Source: a cf. Phormidesmis sp. LEGE 11477 (lineage in GTDB: Bacteria > Cyanobacteriota > Cyanobacteriia > Phormidesmidales > Phormidesmidaceae). From it: 51,971 bases of DNA. Shown here in pieces: positions 9,120-18,209 of the stretch; position 1 is the first letter of the stretch; every line of letters starts with the position of its first letter. The translations under genes and the position numbers were made by a program. Where the stretch lies: NCBI RefSeq assembly GCF_015207105.1, contig NZ_JADEXO010000033.1:1-51971 (forward strand), read 5' to 3'. The notes under the pieces were generated by a model. The model did no database searches. It saw only the letters and a list, made by a program, of their open reading frames with translations, and was not told where the DNA came from.

Positions 9120-10511
9120 TCAACCTACCAAGCCCATCAAATCATCTAGTTCTGCGTAGTCAGGCAGACTAGTATCAATCTGTTTGCCCCTGCGAATAAC
9201 AACGCGATCGCCCTGCCCTCTAGCTATCAGCTCATTAAAGCTCCGCGCCTTAAATACAACAAAGTCCGCCGAGCCTCCTTCAACAATCTTTCCTACGCCA
9301 TTGAGCCCCATCATTTCAGCCGGAGTTTGAGTAATCGCGCTTGGCCAGTCCTCGATCGGCTGATCGAGCTGTCCAATTTTCACAGACTGAGTAAAGACTT
9401 CTAGACCATCGTGATCGCCATACGCATGAAACGGATCGCGGCAATTATCAGAGGCGATCGCACACTTCACCCCCACCGCCTTTAGCTCTTTCAAAAGCGT
9501 CATCCCTCGATACTGAGGCGTTCTTCTAGAACCTTGCCCCTGCCGCCGATCTTGCAGATACAAATTACACATCGGCAAACTGACAATCGAAATTCCTGCC
9601 GCTTTTACCGCCGCTATAGTTTCTTCTACCTCTCGATCAGATTGAACAGACAAACTACAGCAGTGCCCGCAGGTAATTCGCCCCGGAAACTCATGGCGCA
9701 CTGCCGCTTCTGCAACCAAGCGTAGCGCCCTATCATCTGGGTTCAAGCTTTCATCCGTATGAAAATCCAGGTCTAGTTCTCTCTCTTTGGCTAGATCAAA
9801 GGTTCGATCGATCTGTTGAACAATCTCAGCATTCATATAAGTCACTCCACCTAAGACGCCGCCGTACGCCGCCGTCAAATCCGCCAGCTTTTCTCCTTTT
9901 GACGTTAGGAAATAATCCAGAGAAACCAAACAAACTGCTTGCAACTGAATGCGATCGGCCCACTCCTGTCTCAATTGGCGAAACACCCCAAAGCTAATTT
10001 CACCCTGCTCATCAAAAGCATCTAGATGAGTGCGAATCGCCTGGGTGCCATGAGCATAGCTACACTTCAAGCCAAACTCAGCTCGCCGGTACACATCTTC
10101 CGCATTCCACCACTGCTGACTGTCGCTTTGTACCGCCGCGAGCGCCTGCTCAAATGTTCCATCTATATTCGGACTCCTCGGCCAGATATGGCCCTTGTCC
10201 AAATGGGTGTGCATATCGACCAAGCACGGCCAAACTAGCCCCGACTTTACATCTATAGCGGGCACATCTCCTAAATCAGCTTCTCCTAAATCAGTTTCTA
10301 GATTCGCAGTCGGCGATCGCACACTGAGCAATCGTCCGTCATTCACCTCCAGATCGACCAAAACTAGATCTGCGCGATCAACCTCTAACGAAGACTGGGC
10401 GATCGAAGCGGATCTACCTAGACCCGCTGCCAGTAAAGAACGCGGCACCTGAGCGTTACACAGCCAATAGCGATCGGTTTTTGGGACTTCTAGAAAAGGA
10501 GTGATCGGCAT
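9120..10511 (-). CDS. codA: Cytosine deaminase-like amidohydrolase
   Basis: A 463-residue metal-dependent amidohydrolase, closest in pattern to cytosine deaminases, which release ammonia from cytosine to give uracil for pyrimidine salvage. Metal and catalytic motifs appear in order: HTHLDKGH (HxH, after strand 1), LDFHTDESLNPDD (His and Glu), CGHCCSLS (His) and IASDNCRDPFHAYG (Asp). A C-terminal beta segment (GSADFVVFKARSFNELIARG) completes the composite domain. The N-terminus is somewhat longer than in E. coli CodA. The substrate is inferred from the family; other cyclic amidines such as guanine-like or isoguanine substrates are possible. It is transcribed away from the downstream Uma2 gene. 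Confidence 0.75.
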   Translation of the reverse strand: MPITPFLEVPKTDRYWLCNAQVPRSLLAAGLGRSASIAQSSLEVDRADLVLVDLEVNDGRLLSVRSPTANLETDLGEADLGDVPAIDVKSGLVWPCLVDMHTHLDKGHIWPRSPNIDGTFEQALAAVQSDSQQWWNAEDVYRRAEFGLKCSYAHGTQAIRTHLDAFDEQGEISFGVFRQLRQEWADRIQLQAVCLVSLDYFLTSKGEKLADLTAAYGGVLGGVTYMNAEIVQQIDRTFDLAKERELDLDFHTDESLNPDDRALRLVAEAAVRHEFPGRITCGHCCSLSVQSDREVEETIAAVKAAGISIVSLPMCNLYLQDRRQGQGSRRTPQYRGMTLLKELKAVGVKCAIASDNCRDPFHAYGDHDGLEVFTQSVKIGQLDQPIEDWPSAITQTPAEMMGLNGVGKIVEGGSADFVVFKARSFNELIARGQGDRVVIRRGKQIDTSLPDYAELDDLMGLVG

Positions 10512-10583
10512 CCACGCAAAAAGTAAACATCGTATTCGTTAAACTAACTGTAGTCGCTTAGCAGTTCAACCTCAGTTTCAGCC

Positions 10584-11291
10584 ATGGTTCAGCAGCTTTC
10601 CAAATCAGAGATCACTTACCCAGACAGCGACGGCCAGCCAATGGCGGACAATACCGAACAGTTCAAATGGATCGTCACCATCAAAGAGAACTTAGAAGCA
10701 ATTTTCGCCGACGATCCCAGCGTATTCGTCGCAGGCGATCTACTGTGGTATCCAATTGAAGGAGATAATAAAACTCGCCGCGCCCCTGATGCGATGGTGG
10801 CCTTTGGCCGTCCCAAAGGATATCGCGGCTCATACAAGCAGTGGGAAGAAGACAACATTGCCCCTCAAGTGGTCTTCGAAGTTCTCTCTCCCGGCAACCG
10901 TCAAAAAGAGATGGCCGAAAAGTTTCAGTTCTATCAGCGCTACGGCGTTCAAGAATACTACGTCTACGATCCCGACACTGTAGAGTTTACAGGCTGGCAG
11001 CGGGTTGATAGTTATCTAGAAGTCATTCAAGGGATTCAAGACTGGACAAGTCCGCTGCTGAAGGTGCGATTCGTCATCAAACCAAACGAGCTAGAAATTT
11101 ATAGACCCGATGGCGAACCCTTCCTGACTTTTACAGAAAATGTCAAGCGACATGACCAGGCCAGATTAGAACGCGACGAAGCCCAGATAGAACGTGATGA
11201 AGCCAAATCAGAACGCGACGAAGCGATCGCCAAAGCCGAGCGGCTCGCGGCGCAGCTCAAAGCGCTAGGTATTGACCCATCAGCAGACTAA
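10584..11291 (+). CDS. Uma2 family (DUF820) putative endonuclease
   Basis: A 235-residue Uma2/DUF820 protein, a family with a PD-(D/E)XK restriction-endonuclease fold that is greatly expanded in cyanobacteria. The fold core is visible: RRAPDAMVAFGRPKG, then VVFEVLSPGNRQKEMAEK, the conserved Asp and Glu/Lys positions of the nuclease. FYQRYGVQEYYVYDPD follows. The tail (about residues 190-225) is a coiled coil built from ERDEA-type repeats (RLERDEAQIERDEAKSERDE). The biological role of Uma2 proteins is unsettled. It converges on gshB with a 12-base gap. Confidence 0.85.
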   Translation: MVQQLSKSEITYPDSDGQPMADNTEQFKWIVTIKENLEAIFADDPSVFVAGDLLWYPIEGDNKTRRAPDAMVAFGRPKGYRGSYKQWEEDNIAPQVVFEVLSPGNRQKEMAEKFQFYQRYGVQEYYVYDPDTVEFTGWQRVDSYLEVIQGIQDWTSPLLKVRFVIKPNELEIYRPDGEPFLTFTENVKRHDQARLERDEAQIERDEAKSERDEAIAKAERLAAQLKALGIDPSAD

Positions 11292-11303
11292 AGCCTATCT
11301 GTT

Positions 11304-12272
11304 CTATGATTTGGCGGTCTTTTCTACCCACTCCACCACCTGATTTCCCAATCGCACATTGTCGAGACGATCAACTTCACGGATGCCAGTAGGGCTAGTC
11401 ACGTTTACTTCGGTCAGATAGCCGCCGATAATATCAATACCGACAAAGATCAGGCCGTCTTTACGCAGAGCGGGCGCGACCTGTTGGCAAATGTCTAGAT
11501 CTCGTTCGGTCAGTTGGGTGCGATCGCTGCGACCACCGACCGCCATATTACCTCGGAATTCTTTGCCAGTAGGAACTCGGTTGACAGCGCCAATCGGGTC
11601 GCCATCGAGCAGAATCACCCTTTTATCTCCGTCCTTGGCAGCAGGTAGATAAGCCTGAACCATCACAGGCTCTTTGCCCTGCTGAGTGCTGACTTCGATA
11701 ATGGAATTAAAATTGCGATCGCCTTCTTCCAAAAACAAAATTCCCTCCCCCGCCTTACCACCTAGCGGCTTTACCACGCCCGCGCCCCAGCGCTCGACCG
11801 CCTCGCGAATCACTCGCTTATCAGTGCTAACGATCGTCTCAGGAATCACCTCGGCAAACTGCAAGGCATACATCTTTTCATTAGCTGCTCTCAGCCCCGC
11901 TGGCGAATTGATTATCTGAGTTCTCTGGCGATCGATGTAGTCAAGAATGTAAGTCACATATAGATAAGGCACCGTAACTGGCGGATCTTTTCGCATAAAT
12001 ACGGCGTCCATCGCCTCCAAAGGCTGCCATGCCGGATCGCCCAAGACATACCAGTCTGGCTCACTCAGCCAGCGATCGCCCTGCTGCACGACCGGCTTCA
12101 TCTTCACAGAACGCAGCCAGCCATAGGCTTTGCTCTCAATCACGCCTAACTGGTCTACCTGGGTGATATAGACTTCATGGCCTAGTGTCTGCGCCGATTC
12201 CATCATTGCCACACTCGTATCATGGCCGGGGTCTAATCGTTCGATTGGGTCGATGATGAACGCTAATTTCAA
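11304..12272 (-). CDS. gshB: Glutathione synthetase GshB
   Basis: A 322-residue prokaryotic glutathione synthetase (E. coli type), the ATP-grasp enzyme joining gamma-glutamylcysteine and glycine. It begins LKLAFIIDPIERLDPGHDTS, matching family N-termini, and contains the ATP-grasp segments VVKPLGGKAGEGILFLEEGD, VMVQAYLPAAKDGDKRVILL and FVGIDIIGGYLTEVNVTSPTG. I start at TTG 12272 because GGGAG lies 9 bases upstream and the length then fits the family. The open frame runs on to 12479, but that 69-codon extension has no family resemblance. Glutathione made here could serve the GST and OYE stress genes at 24-26 kb. Confidence 0.92.
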   Translation of the reverse strand: MKLAFIIDPIERLDPGHDTSVAMMESAQTLGHEVYITQVDQLGVIESKAYGWLRSVKMKPVVQQGDRWLSEPDWYVLGDPAWQPLEAMDAVFMRKDPPVTVPYLYVTYILDYIDRQRTQIINSPAGLRAANEKMYALQFAEVIPETIVSTDKRVIREAVERWGAGVVKPLGGKAGEGILFLEEGDRNFNSIIEVSTQQGKEPVMVQAYLPAAKDGDKRVILLDGDPIGAVNRVPTGKEFRGNMAVGGRSDRTQLTERDLDICQQVAPALRKDGLIFVGIDIIGGYLTEVNVTSPTGIREVDRLDNVRLGNQVVEWVEKTAKS

Positions 12273-12522
12273 AAGAGCTCTCCCGAGAATGTTGCTTTGA
12301 ACCTTTAATACGACTACATCTGCGCGAACAATTACACAAGCTGTCTGACAAACAGAATCAAACCAGCAGAAAGTTGACGTACAGATGGCGTCGGATGCAT
12401 TTGCACCGATAGCTAAACACTTTCCGTCAACGCTGTGACAATCCAAATTGGGTACCATCACCGATTCGCTGCTCTCCACAGACTCATTAATGTAAGCGGT
12501 AGCTTGGGGAGAGGGAATTCAA

Positions 12523-12684
12523 ATGCTTAGTAAAGTCATGCAGGCAACTGTGATCACACTATCTGTACATCTTTTGATTGGGCTCAACACACTAGAGACA
12601 AAGGTGACCCACAACGCCGTCGAGCCTAGTGAAGTGCCCGGTGAAGTCATCGTTGCGCTCAGGCAGGCATTTAATCGTCTCTAG
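12523..12684 (+). CDS. Small hypothetical protein, possible membrane peptide
   Basis: A 53-codon frame starting ATG 12523, with a strong purine-rich ribosome binding site (GGGGAGAGGG at 12507-12516, 6 bases upstream). The product begins MLSKVMQATVITLSVHLLIG, a short basic start and a hydrophobic stretch resembling a signal peptide or single membrane helix. A polar tail follows, ending ALRQAFNRL. It is followed within 65 bases by a strong terminator, which supports a real small transcription unit. I recognise no family. Confidence 0.45.
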   Translation: MLSKVMQATVITLSVHLLIGLNTLETKVTHNAVEPSEVPGEVIVALRQAFNRL

Positions 12685-12745
12685 TAGCTCGCCCCCCAGT
12701 AGCTCACCCCCAGTAGCTCTGTGGTTCCCCCATGATTTCCCCTAA

Positions 12746-12783
12746 AGAAAAAGCGCACCTTCTTGAGAAGGATGCGCTTTTTA
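12746..12783. terminator. Strong bidirectional terminator
   Basis: AAAAAGCGCA CCTTCT pairs with AGAAGG A TGCGCTTTTT, a 16-base-pair stem with one bulged A and a 2-base tip. It has an A-tract on one side and a T-tract on the other, so it can act on both strands. It lies between the convergent small gene (12523-12684) and the zinc-ribbon gene (12910-13287). Confidence 0.85.
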
Positions 12784-12909
12784 CTTAAGCATTAAGCTGT
12801 CATCTAGCTGTCACCTGAAGGTGGGTCTTTCGGGATAATCCTGACTAGGTAAAATCACAGAGACGTTTAGAAAACCTTAGTTTAGAAAGCTCTAATCCAG
12901 AAAGATCTG

Positions 12910-13287
12910 TTAACTAGCCGCTAACCTGGCGGAAAAATGCATAGGTGAAAAACTAGGTGCGTAAGACTCGATAACACGACCAGTTTTCACGCAGGAAACC
13001 ATTAAGTAGTCACAGCTATCACACTGAGTGCGAACTTCAGATGTCTTAGCGATATAGTGTCTCTCGGCTGCTCTACCACACGTGGGGCAATGCACTATCT
13101 GAACAGTATCGCTTTTCTTCGCTTGTGAAGCAGCAGATAGTGAAGCCGATACGCCCTTTACAGCGCTGTTTAAAAGCTTTCCTGAAGGCGCGTTTAAAGA
13201 ACTATTCTGTCTAAATGATTCAAAAATTGTTTTAGCAGGTGTTTTCATAGCCTTCATAATCTCTAACGGGTTGATGACATTGCTCAA
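12910..13287 (-). CDS. Small zinc-ribbon protein
   Basis: A 125-residue protein whose C-terminal half (residues about 68-110) has two cysteine pairs, HCPTCGRAAERHYIA and RTQCDSCDYLMVSC, a treble-clef or zinc-ribbon arrangement. Short cyanobacterial proteins with this signature are often labelled as PriA-like fragments because they resemble PriA's zinc region, but helicase motifs are absent. The N-terminal 60 residues are basic and Ser/Ala-rich without recognisable domain. Nucleic-acid or protein binding is plausible; no function is assigned. It has no operon partner. Confidence 0.6.
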   Translation of the reverse strand: MSNVINPLEIMKAMKTPAKTIFESFRQNSSLNAPSGKLLNSAVKGVSASLSAASQAKKSDTVQIVHCPTCGRAAERHYIAKTSEVRTQCDSCDYLMVSCVKTGRVIESYAPSFSPMHFSARLAAS

Positions 13288-13364
13288 TGTTTATGAGTGT
13301 CAACGCTTTCGCGCGGTCGTAACATTCCAAGGCGAATGTCATGGTTCAGGCACGAGCTATTGAC

Positions 13365-13547
13365 TTACTTATTATGGCAATTAGGATAGGCTATCGCAAA
13401 GGGGTCGAAAGGCATAAAAATCTGGGGATCGACCTCATAGTGGGCGATCCCCAAGATGTGAAAAGCCTGATACGGCAGGGATAGGTGAGTATCCATATTC
13501 CGTTTCGCCTGCAAAAGAGATATTTCTACAGACAGATACACGACCAT
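13365..13547 (-). CDS. Possible small protein
   Basis: A 60-codon frame on the minus strand. An internal ATG would give a 43-residue form beginning MDTHLSLPYQAFHILGI and ending AYPNCHNK. The amino-acid composition (IFMPFDPFAIAYP) is not obviously random, but there is no strong ribosome binding site and I recognise no family. It is listed because the stretch is otherwise empty. Confidence 0.25.
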   Translation of the reverse strand: MVVYLSVEISLLQAKRNMDTHLSLPYQAFHILGIAHYEVDPQIFMPFDPFAIAYPNCHNK

Positions 13548-13881
13548 AACTAAAGATTTACTTTACATTTCTCAGCGGCAAATTCCATTCATCTTGACGC
13601 TTTTTCGTATCGAAACGTTTAATAAAGTAACGCTAGGTTAAAAATTCTAATTATTTGAATTAAAACTGTATCCAAAAGAACACTTTTCAATGCATTACTA
13701 AGAAAACTGTTTTCTCTGTGCAAATTTGCAGCCATCAATCCGTTTTGTACAGAGATTTAGTATCAGTAAATACACAATAAATCGCTGTAATTAAAGATAG
13801 AAACTCACTTAGGAGCAGTCTGGCTACTAAACTAGGAGATTGAGTCGCCCCTTGTAGGCCAGGCATGTAGACTAGATAAGC
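13548..13881. other. AT-rich intergenic stretch
   Basis: 334 bases between the small frame and the uvrC stop. It is AT-rich, with poly-T/A patches and no frame with a convincing start. It may hold the promoter of the small minus-strand frame. I see no defined element. Confidence 0.5.
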
Positions 13882-15825
13882 CTATGAGGCCGCAGACGGA
13901 TGAAAATATTCGTAGATTTGCTGGGCGAGCTGAGGACCAATACCCTCGACCGTAGCAAGCTGTTTTGGAGAGGCTTCACGGATGTAGTCGATCGAGCGGA
14001 AGCTGGCAAGGAGCTGTTTGCGCCGATTGTGTCCAAGTCCGGGGATGTCTTCTAAACGCGATCGCCTCATCCTAGTCATGCGCTTCTTACGGTGAAAGCT
14101 CACCGCAAATCGATGGGCCTCGTCTCGCAATCGCCGCAGCAGCATCACCCCAGGCTGGTCGGCCTCCGTCGGCAGCGACTGCTTTTCACCCGGCAAAAAT
14201 ATCTCTTCATGCCGCTTAGCCAGGCTGACCACACGCAGTTCGCTGAGCAGATTCATATCCTGCAGCTCAGCCACCACCGCCGACAGCTGACCTTTACCCC
14301 CGTCGATCATCACCAGATCGGGCCAGTCAGAATTTCCTAAGCGCTGTAGGCTTGGATCGTCCGCATAGCGACGAAAGCGGCGACGGATAACTTCAGCCAT
14401 ACTGGCAAAGTCGTCAGAATGACCGCTAGTAACCGTGGGATTCTTGATTTTGTAAGTGCGGTAGTGCTGTTTGGCTGGCAGCCCATCGACAAAGACAACC
14501 TGAGAAGCCACCGCATCAGAGCCCTGGATATGCGAAATATCGTAGCCCTCAATCCGTTTAGGCGGACCTGGCAAATCGACAATTTCAGCCAAATCTTGCA
14601 TAGCCTGCGTATTGCGATCGGCAAAGCGCTGGGTGCGAGCTAGCTCATGCTGGGCATTACGCTCAACCATCTCTACTAGTTCGGCTTTCACCTGGCGCTG
14701 AGGCACATCGACTGAGACTTTTCGGCCTTTTTGAGCGCTCAAAAATTCAGTCAGCATTTCGCCTTCGGGCAGGAGATGCTGCGACAAGATCTCGGTCGGA
14801 ATTTCGACCGGATCGACTAGGCGATAGTGTTCTTCGAGCACTCGCTGCAAAATCTCGCCAGGCGTACCTGATTCGGCATCTGCCACAAAACCCAACCGCC
14901 CGACCAAGCGGCCTGCTCTGATTTGAAATAGCTGAATGCACGCATGCTGATCGTCTGCCGATAGGGCGATCGCATCTCTAGAAACCGTACTTTCAGGCAA
15001 AGCAACCTTCTGATTGGCCCCTAGCGTTTCTAGCCCCTTGATCTGATCGCGAATAATAGCGGCCTTCTCAAAATCCAGCGCCTCGGCAGCTTTTCCCATC
15101 TTGGCGCTTAGCATGTCAATCAGCTCATGCGATCGCCCCTGAAAAACCATCGCCACCCGCTGCACAATCTTGTGATAGTCCTCTGGTGTAATCAGCTGCT
15201 GACACACCCCAGGACACTGGCCAATATCGTAGTTTAGGCAGGGCCGATCTTTGAACAAAGGCTGCTTGCGCTGTCTGAGCGGAAAAACTCGCTTCGCAAT
15301 TTGCAAAGTGCGGCGCAGCGACCCGGTATCCACATAGGGGCCGTAATAGCGGTTTTTAGCATTCTTTCGCCGCTGGCGCGTGATAAAAATGCGGGGATAA
15401 TCCTCAGACCAGGTAATGCAGAGATAGGGATACTTCTTGTCATCTTTGAGCAGCACGTTGAAATGAGGCTGATGCTGCTTGATCAAGTTGGCCTCTAGCG
15501 CTAACGCCTCGGCCTCTGTATCGGTGACAATGATTTCAATATCTGCCACCCTTTGCACCATCGAGGCAATGCGCGGCGTGTGGTGGTGAGCCCCCTCTCG
15601 AAAATAAGAGCGCACCCGATTCCGCAGACTTTTTGACTTACCAATGTAGAGAATTTGGTCAGTCTCATCCTTCATGTAGTAAACCCCTGGCTCTTGAGGG
15701 ATTTCCTTCAGTCGATTTTCTAACTTCTCGAGATTTTGTAAAAGAGTCTTACCGGAAGTAGCAGCGGTAGGAGAGGTAGGCACGTAGTTGCAGTGTTTAG
15801 AACAGGCGCAGCTATCAGTTGGCAC
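13882..15825 (-). CDS. uvrC: Excinuclease ABC subunit C (UvrC)
   Basis: A 647-residue UvrC, the nuclease that makes both incisions in nucleotide excision repair after damage loading by UvrAB. Domains in order: GIY-YIG nuclease (residues about 38-115, [19 protein letters not shown]); UVR motif binding UvrB (about 235-270, [18 protein letters not shown]); RNase H-like 5' nuclease (about 420-560, [20 protein letters not shown] and [14 protein letters not shown]); tandem helix-hairpin-helix at the end ([15 protein letters not shown] and [16 protein letters not shown]). The start is a GTG, and the first 30 residues are Ser/Thr/Cys-rich and not conserved, so a later GTG start is possible. Confidence 0.97.
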   Translation of the reverse strand: MPTDSCACSKHCNYVPTSPTAATSGKTLLQNLEKLENRLKEIPQEPGVYYMKDETDQILYIGKSKSLRNRVRSYFREGAHHHTPRIASMVQRVADIEIIVTDTEAEALALEANLIKQHQPHFNVLLKDDKKYPYLCITWSEDYPRIFITRQRRKNAKNRYYGPYVDTGSLRRTLQIAKRVFPLRQRKQPLFKDRPCLNYDIGQCPGVCQQLITPEDYHKIVQRVAMVFQGRSHELIDMLSAKMGKAAEALDFEKAAIIRDQIKGLETLGANQKVALPESTVSRDAIALSADDQHACIQLFQIRAGRLVGRLGFVADAESGTPGEILQRVLEEHYRLVDPVEIPTEILSQHLLPEGEMLTEFLSAQKGRKVSVDVPQRQVKAELVEMVERNAQHELARTQRFADRNTQAMQDLAEIVDLPGPPKRIEGYDISHIQGSDAVASQVVFVDGLPAKQHYRTYKIKNPTVTSGHSDDFASMAEVIRRRFRRYADDPSLQRLGNSDWPDLVMIDGGKGQLSAVVAELQDMNLLSELRVVSLAKRHEEIFLPGEKQSLPTEADQPGVMLLRRLRDEAHRFAVSFHRKKRMTRMRRSRLEDIPGLGHNRRKQLLASFRSIDYIREASPKQLATVEGIGPQLAQQIYEYFHPSAAS

Positions 15826-16029
15826 CGCTCAGAGATGAAATGTGCAAGTGTCCAAAAGACAGTCAGCCGGAAGCATACAGAATATTCTAGAACGAGTTCA
15901 GGAACTATGCAGCCAATTTTTTATCCTGATTGCCGAACACTGCTTGCCAAAAACTGCTCGCCGAATACGACAGCGGGCATCCGATCAGCGCTGGCTTCGA
16001 GTTTCTTGTAAACCAGGATTGCTTTCAAA

Positions 16030-17217
16030 TCAAGCAGATGCCTGTATAAACTCACCGATTTTACCGATAGCTTCAGCCAGCACATCGGGCGGATGCACCA
16101 GAGCAAAGCGAACATAGCCTTCTCCTGACTTGCCAAACCCTCTGCCAGGGGAGAGGGCCACCCCTGTCGCAGCGACCAAAGACGTACAGAAATCAATAGA
16201 CCGCGTAGACCAGCTATTCGGCAGAGTTTCAGGCAGTTTGGCCCAGATGTACATCGTGGCACCTGGCACCGGCACAGACCAGCCGATCGAACGCAGGGCA
16301 TCAATCGCAGCATTACGCCGACTCGCGAAAGTTTCGACGATTTGACTCACACAGTCTTGCGGTCCACTCAGCGCCGCGATCGCCCCCCGCAAAATCCCTC
16401 GATACTGATTAAAATCCACCGTCGCCTTCACCTGCCGCAGCGCCTTGATTATCTGAGCATTGCCAATCGCATAGGCCACTCGAAATCCGCCCATGTTATA
16501 GGACTTTGACAGCGTAAAAAATTCGATCGACACCTGTTTATCAACGTCTGCTTGCAGCACAGACGGCGCTGATTCGCCCTCAAAGCACAGATCGCCATAG
16601 GGAAAATCATGCACCAGCACGATATTATGCCGCTGACAAAAGGCAACGGCCTCTTCAAAAAATGACAGGGGCGCGATCGCCGTCGTCGGATTGTGCGGAT
16701 AGCTCAGTACCATCATTCGCGACTTCGCCAGCACATCGCTAGGAATATCAGACAAGATCGGTAAGAAGTCATTCTCAGCCAGAATAGGCATCGGGTAGAT
16801 TGTGCCACCCGCCAGATAGACGCCGCCCGCGTGCGATGGATAGCCCGGATCGAGCAGCAGCGCCACATCCCCTGGATTCATCACCGCCAAAGGCAGATGC
16901 GCCGTTCCTTCTTGAGAGCCAATCAACGGCAGCACTTCTGTCTCTGGATCAACGGCGATACCGTACTTCTGTTCGTACCACTGCGCCGCAGCGACACGGA
17001 AATCCTGAGTGCTATTAAACAGTGTGTAGCCATAGGTCGCTGGATCTGCTAAAGCAGCTCTGATAGCGCTTAGCACATGAGACGGCGTTGGCAGATCAGA
17101 GGAGCCCAAGGAAAGATCGATAATTTGTTTTCCGCTGGCGATCGCTTTAGCCTTCGCACTATCCATATCGGCGAAAACATTAGTCTGTAGCGGCGCAAGG
17201 CGATCGGCAATCTGCAT
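16030..17217 (-). CDS. Class I/II PLP aminotransferase (DAP-type)
   Basis: A 395-residue fold-type I aminotransferase. The cofactor lysine lies in FTLSKSYNMGGFRVAYAIGN, and the usual Asp/Tyr partner region is VLSYPHNPTTAIAPL. The C-terminal Arg for the substrate carboxylate is in GEGYVRFALVHPPDVL. Cyanobacterial proteins of this pattern are commonly labelled LL-diaminopimelate or succinyldiaminopimelate aminotransferase (lysine biosynthesis). It is shorter than classical plant-type DapL, so the precise substrate is uncertain and aspartate- or alanine-type activity is possible. The start ATG at 17217 opens MQIADRLAPLQTNVFADMD. Confidence 0.85.
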   Translation of the reverse strand: MQIADRLAPLQTNVFADMDSAKAKAIASGKQIIDLSLGSSDLPTPSHVLSAIRAALADPATYGYTLFNSTQDFRVAAAQWYEQKYGIAVDPETEVLPLIGSQEGTAHLPLAVMNPGDVALLLDPGYPSHAGGVYLAGGTIYPMPILAENDFLPILSDIPSDVLAKSRMMVLSYPHNPTTAIAPLSFFEEAVAFCQRHNIVLVHDFPYGDLCFEGESAPSVLQADVDKQVSIEFFTLSKSYNMGGFRVAYAIGNAQIIKALRQVKATVDFNQYRGILRGAIAALSGPQDCVSQIVETFASRRNAAIDALRSIGWSVPVPGATMYIWAKLPETLPNSWSTRSIDFCTSLVAATGVALSPGRGFGKSGEGYVRFALVHPPDVLAEAIGKIGEFIQASA

Positions 17218-17254
17218 GAAATTAGAAGGGTTCGGTGAGTCATCAAAACGAAGA

Positions 17255-17317
17255 GACCCACCCCGTCGTTATGCGCCACCCCATCTTGGGAGGGATGCCC
17301 GCAGGGTGAGGTGGGTC
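17255..17317 (-). terminator. Large imperfect hairpin between vipp1 and aminotransferase
   Basis: GACCCACC (17255-17262) pairs with GGTGGGTC (17310-17317), and inner CACCCCATC/GGGATG blocks can also pair. It lies 38 bases after the vipp1 stop, so it may end or stabilise that transcript, although no clean T-tract follows. GC-rich CCCACC/GGTGGG hairpins of this kind also occur as dispersed intergenic repeats. Confidence 0.4.
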
Positions 17318-17355
17318 GGCAATCAAGGCTACTAGCCCAAGCAATCAAGCATACA

Positions 17356-18141
17356 CTACAGACTATCTAGCTCAGACTTCAGCGCTTCTAGCTCCGCGTC
17401 CACCGCCGAATCAGTCGGCGCGGCTCCACTATCAGCCGCAGTCCCATCAGCCGCTGGCAAAGACCCTTGAGCCGGAGACGAACCGCCCAACATCTGAGCC
17501 TTCATCGCTTCTAGCTCATAGTCCACATCGCTACCTGCTTCCAAGCTGGCAAACTGACTCTCTAGATCCGCGCCCGCTAGCTCAGCCGCCGCCTGACCGC
17601 TGGCCTCCATTTGCAGCACCTTCTCTTCCATCCGCTCGAACGCGCCCATGGCGCTGCTAGTGCTGAGCGTGCCGACGCTTCTCTGCAATTGCTCGTTCGC
17701 CTTGGCCGCACTGGCCCGAGCCTTGAGCATATCTTTCTTAGTCTTCGCTTCAGAAATTTTGCTCTCCAAAGCGACGAGCTGACGCTTGAGCGTATTAACT
17801 GACCCAGACTGCTGGTCGAGCTGACCTTTGAGCGCCGCCGCAGTTTCTGCCTGAGTTTTTTTGCGAACCAGCGCCTCACGAGCCAAGTTTTCATCGCCCT
17901 TTTGTAAGGCTAGCTGAGCCCGCTGCTGCCAGGTATTTGCCTCAGACTGAGCCTTACTTGCCTGCTGTTCTACACGCTTTTGGGAGGCAATAGCACGAGC
18001 GACCGCTTGGCGCATCTGCACCAGATCCTCCTGCATGTCCATAATCGCCTGATCCAGAATCTTTTCAGGATCTTCCGCCGAGCTCACGGCTGCATTGAGG
18101 TTAGAGCGCACAACCCGGCTGACGCGATCAAACAGTCCCAT
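17356..18141 (-). CDS. vipp1: Vipp1/IM30 (PspA-family ESCRT-III-like)
   Basis: A 261-residue PspA/IM30 protein. Vipp1 assembles into rings and rods on membranes and is needed for thylakoid biogenesis and membrane protection in cyanobacteria. It starts MGLFDRVSRVVRSNLNAAVS, the amphipathic helix of the family, and continues as near-uninterrupted coiled coil (residues about 25-220). Beyond the PspA core is an extra tail that ends DAELEALKSELDSL, the C-terminal helix that separates Vipp1 from PspA, joined by a Ala/Ser/Asp-rich linker. Length fits cyanobacterial Vipp1. It is monocistronic in appearance. Confidence 0.92.
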   Translation of the reverse strand: MGLFDRVSRVVRSNLNAAVSSAEDPEKILDQAIMDMQEDLVQMRQAVARAIASQKRVEQQASKAQSEANTWQQRAQLALQKGDENLAREALVRKKTQAETAAALKGQLDQQSGSVNTLKRQLVALESKISEAKTKKDMLKARASAAKANEQLQRSVGTLSTSSAMGAFERMEEKVLQMEASGQAAAELAGADLESQFASLEAGSDVDYELEAMKAQMLGGSSPAQGSLPAADGTAADSGAAPTDSAVDAELEALKSELDSL

Positions 18142-18209
18142 CTTGTTCTTTTCCTTCGACTAGCTACTCAAAAGATACCGCAGGAAAAACAGCGTTTCCT
18201 ATCTTTAAT

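Noticed and set aside
12273-12479. 69-codon upstream extension of gshB
   Set aside because: It lacks resemblance to GshB N-termini, and a TTG start with a GGGAG site at 12272 gives the family length.
15885-15905. GAACGAGTTC palindrome upstream of uvrC as a LexA box
   Set aside because: Spacing between half-sites (2 bases) does not fit the LexA sites I know, and no second site supports it.
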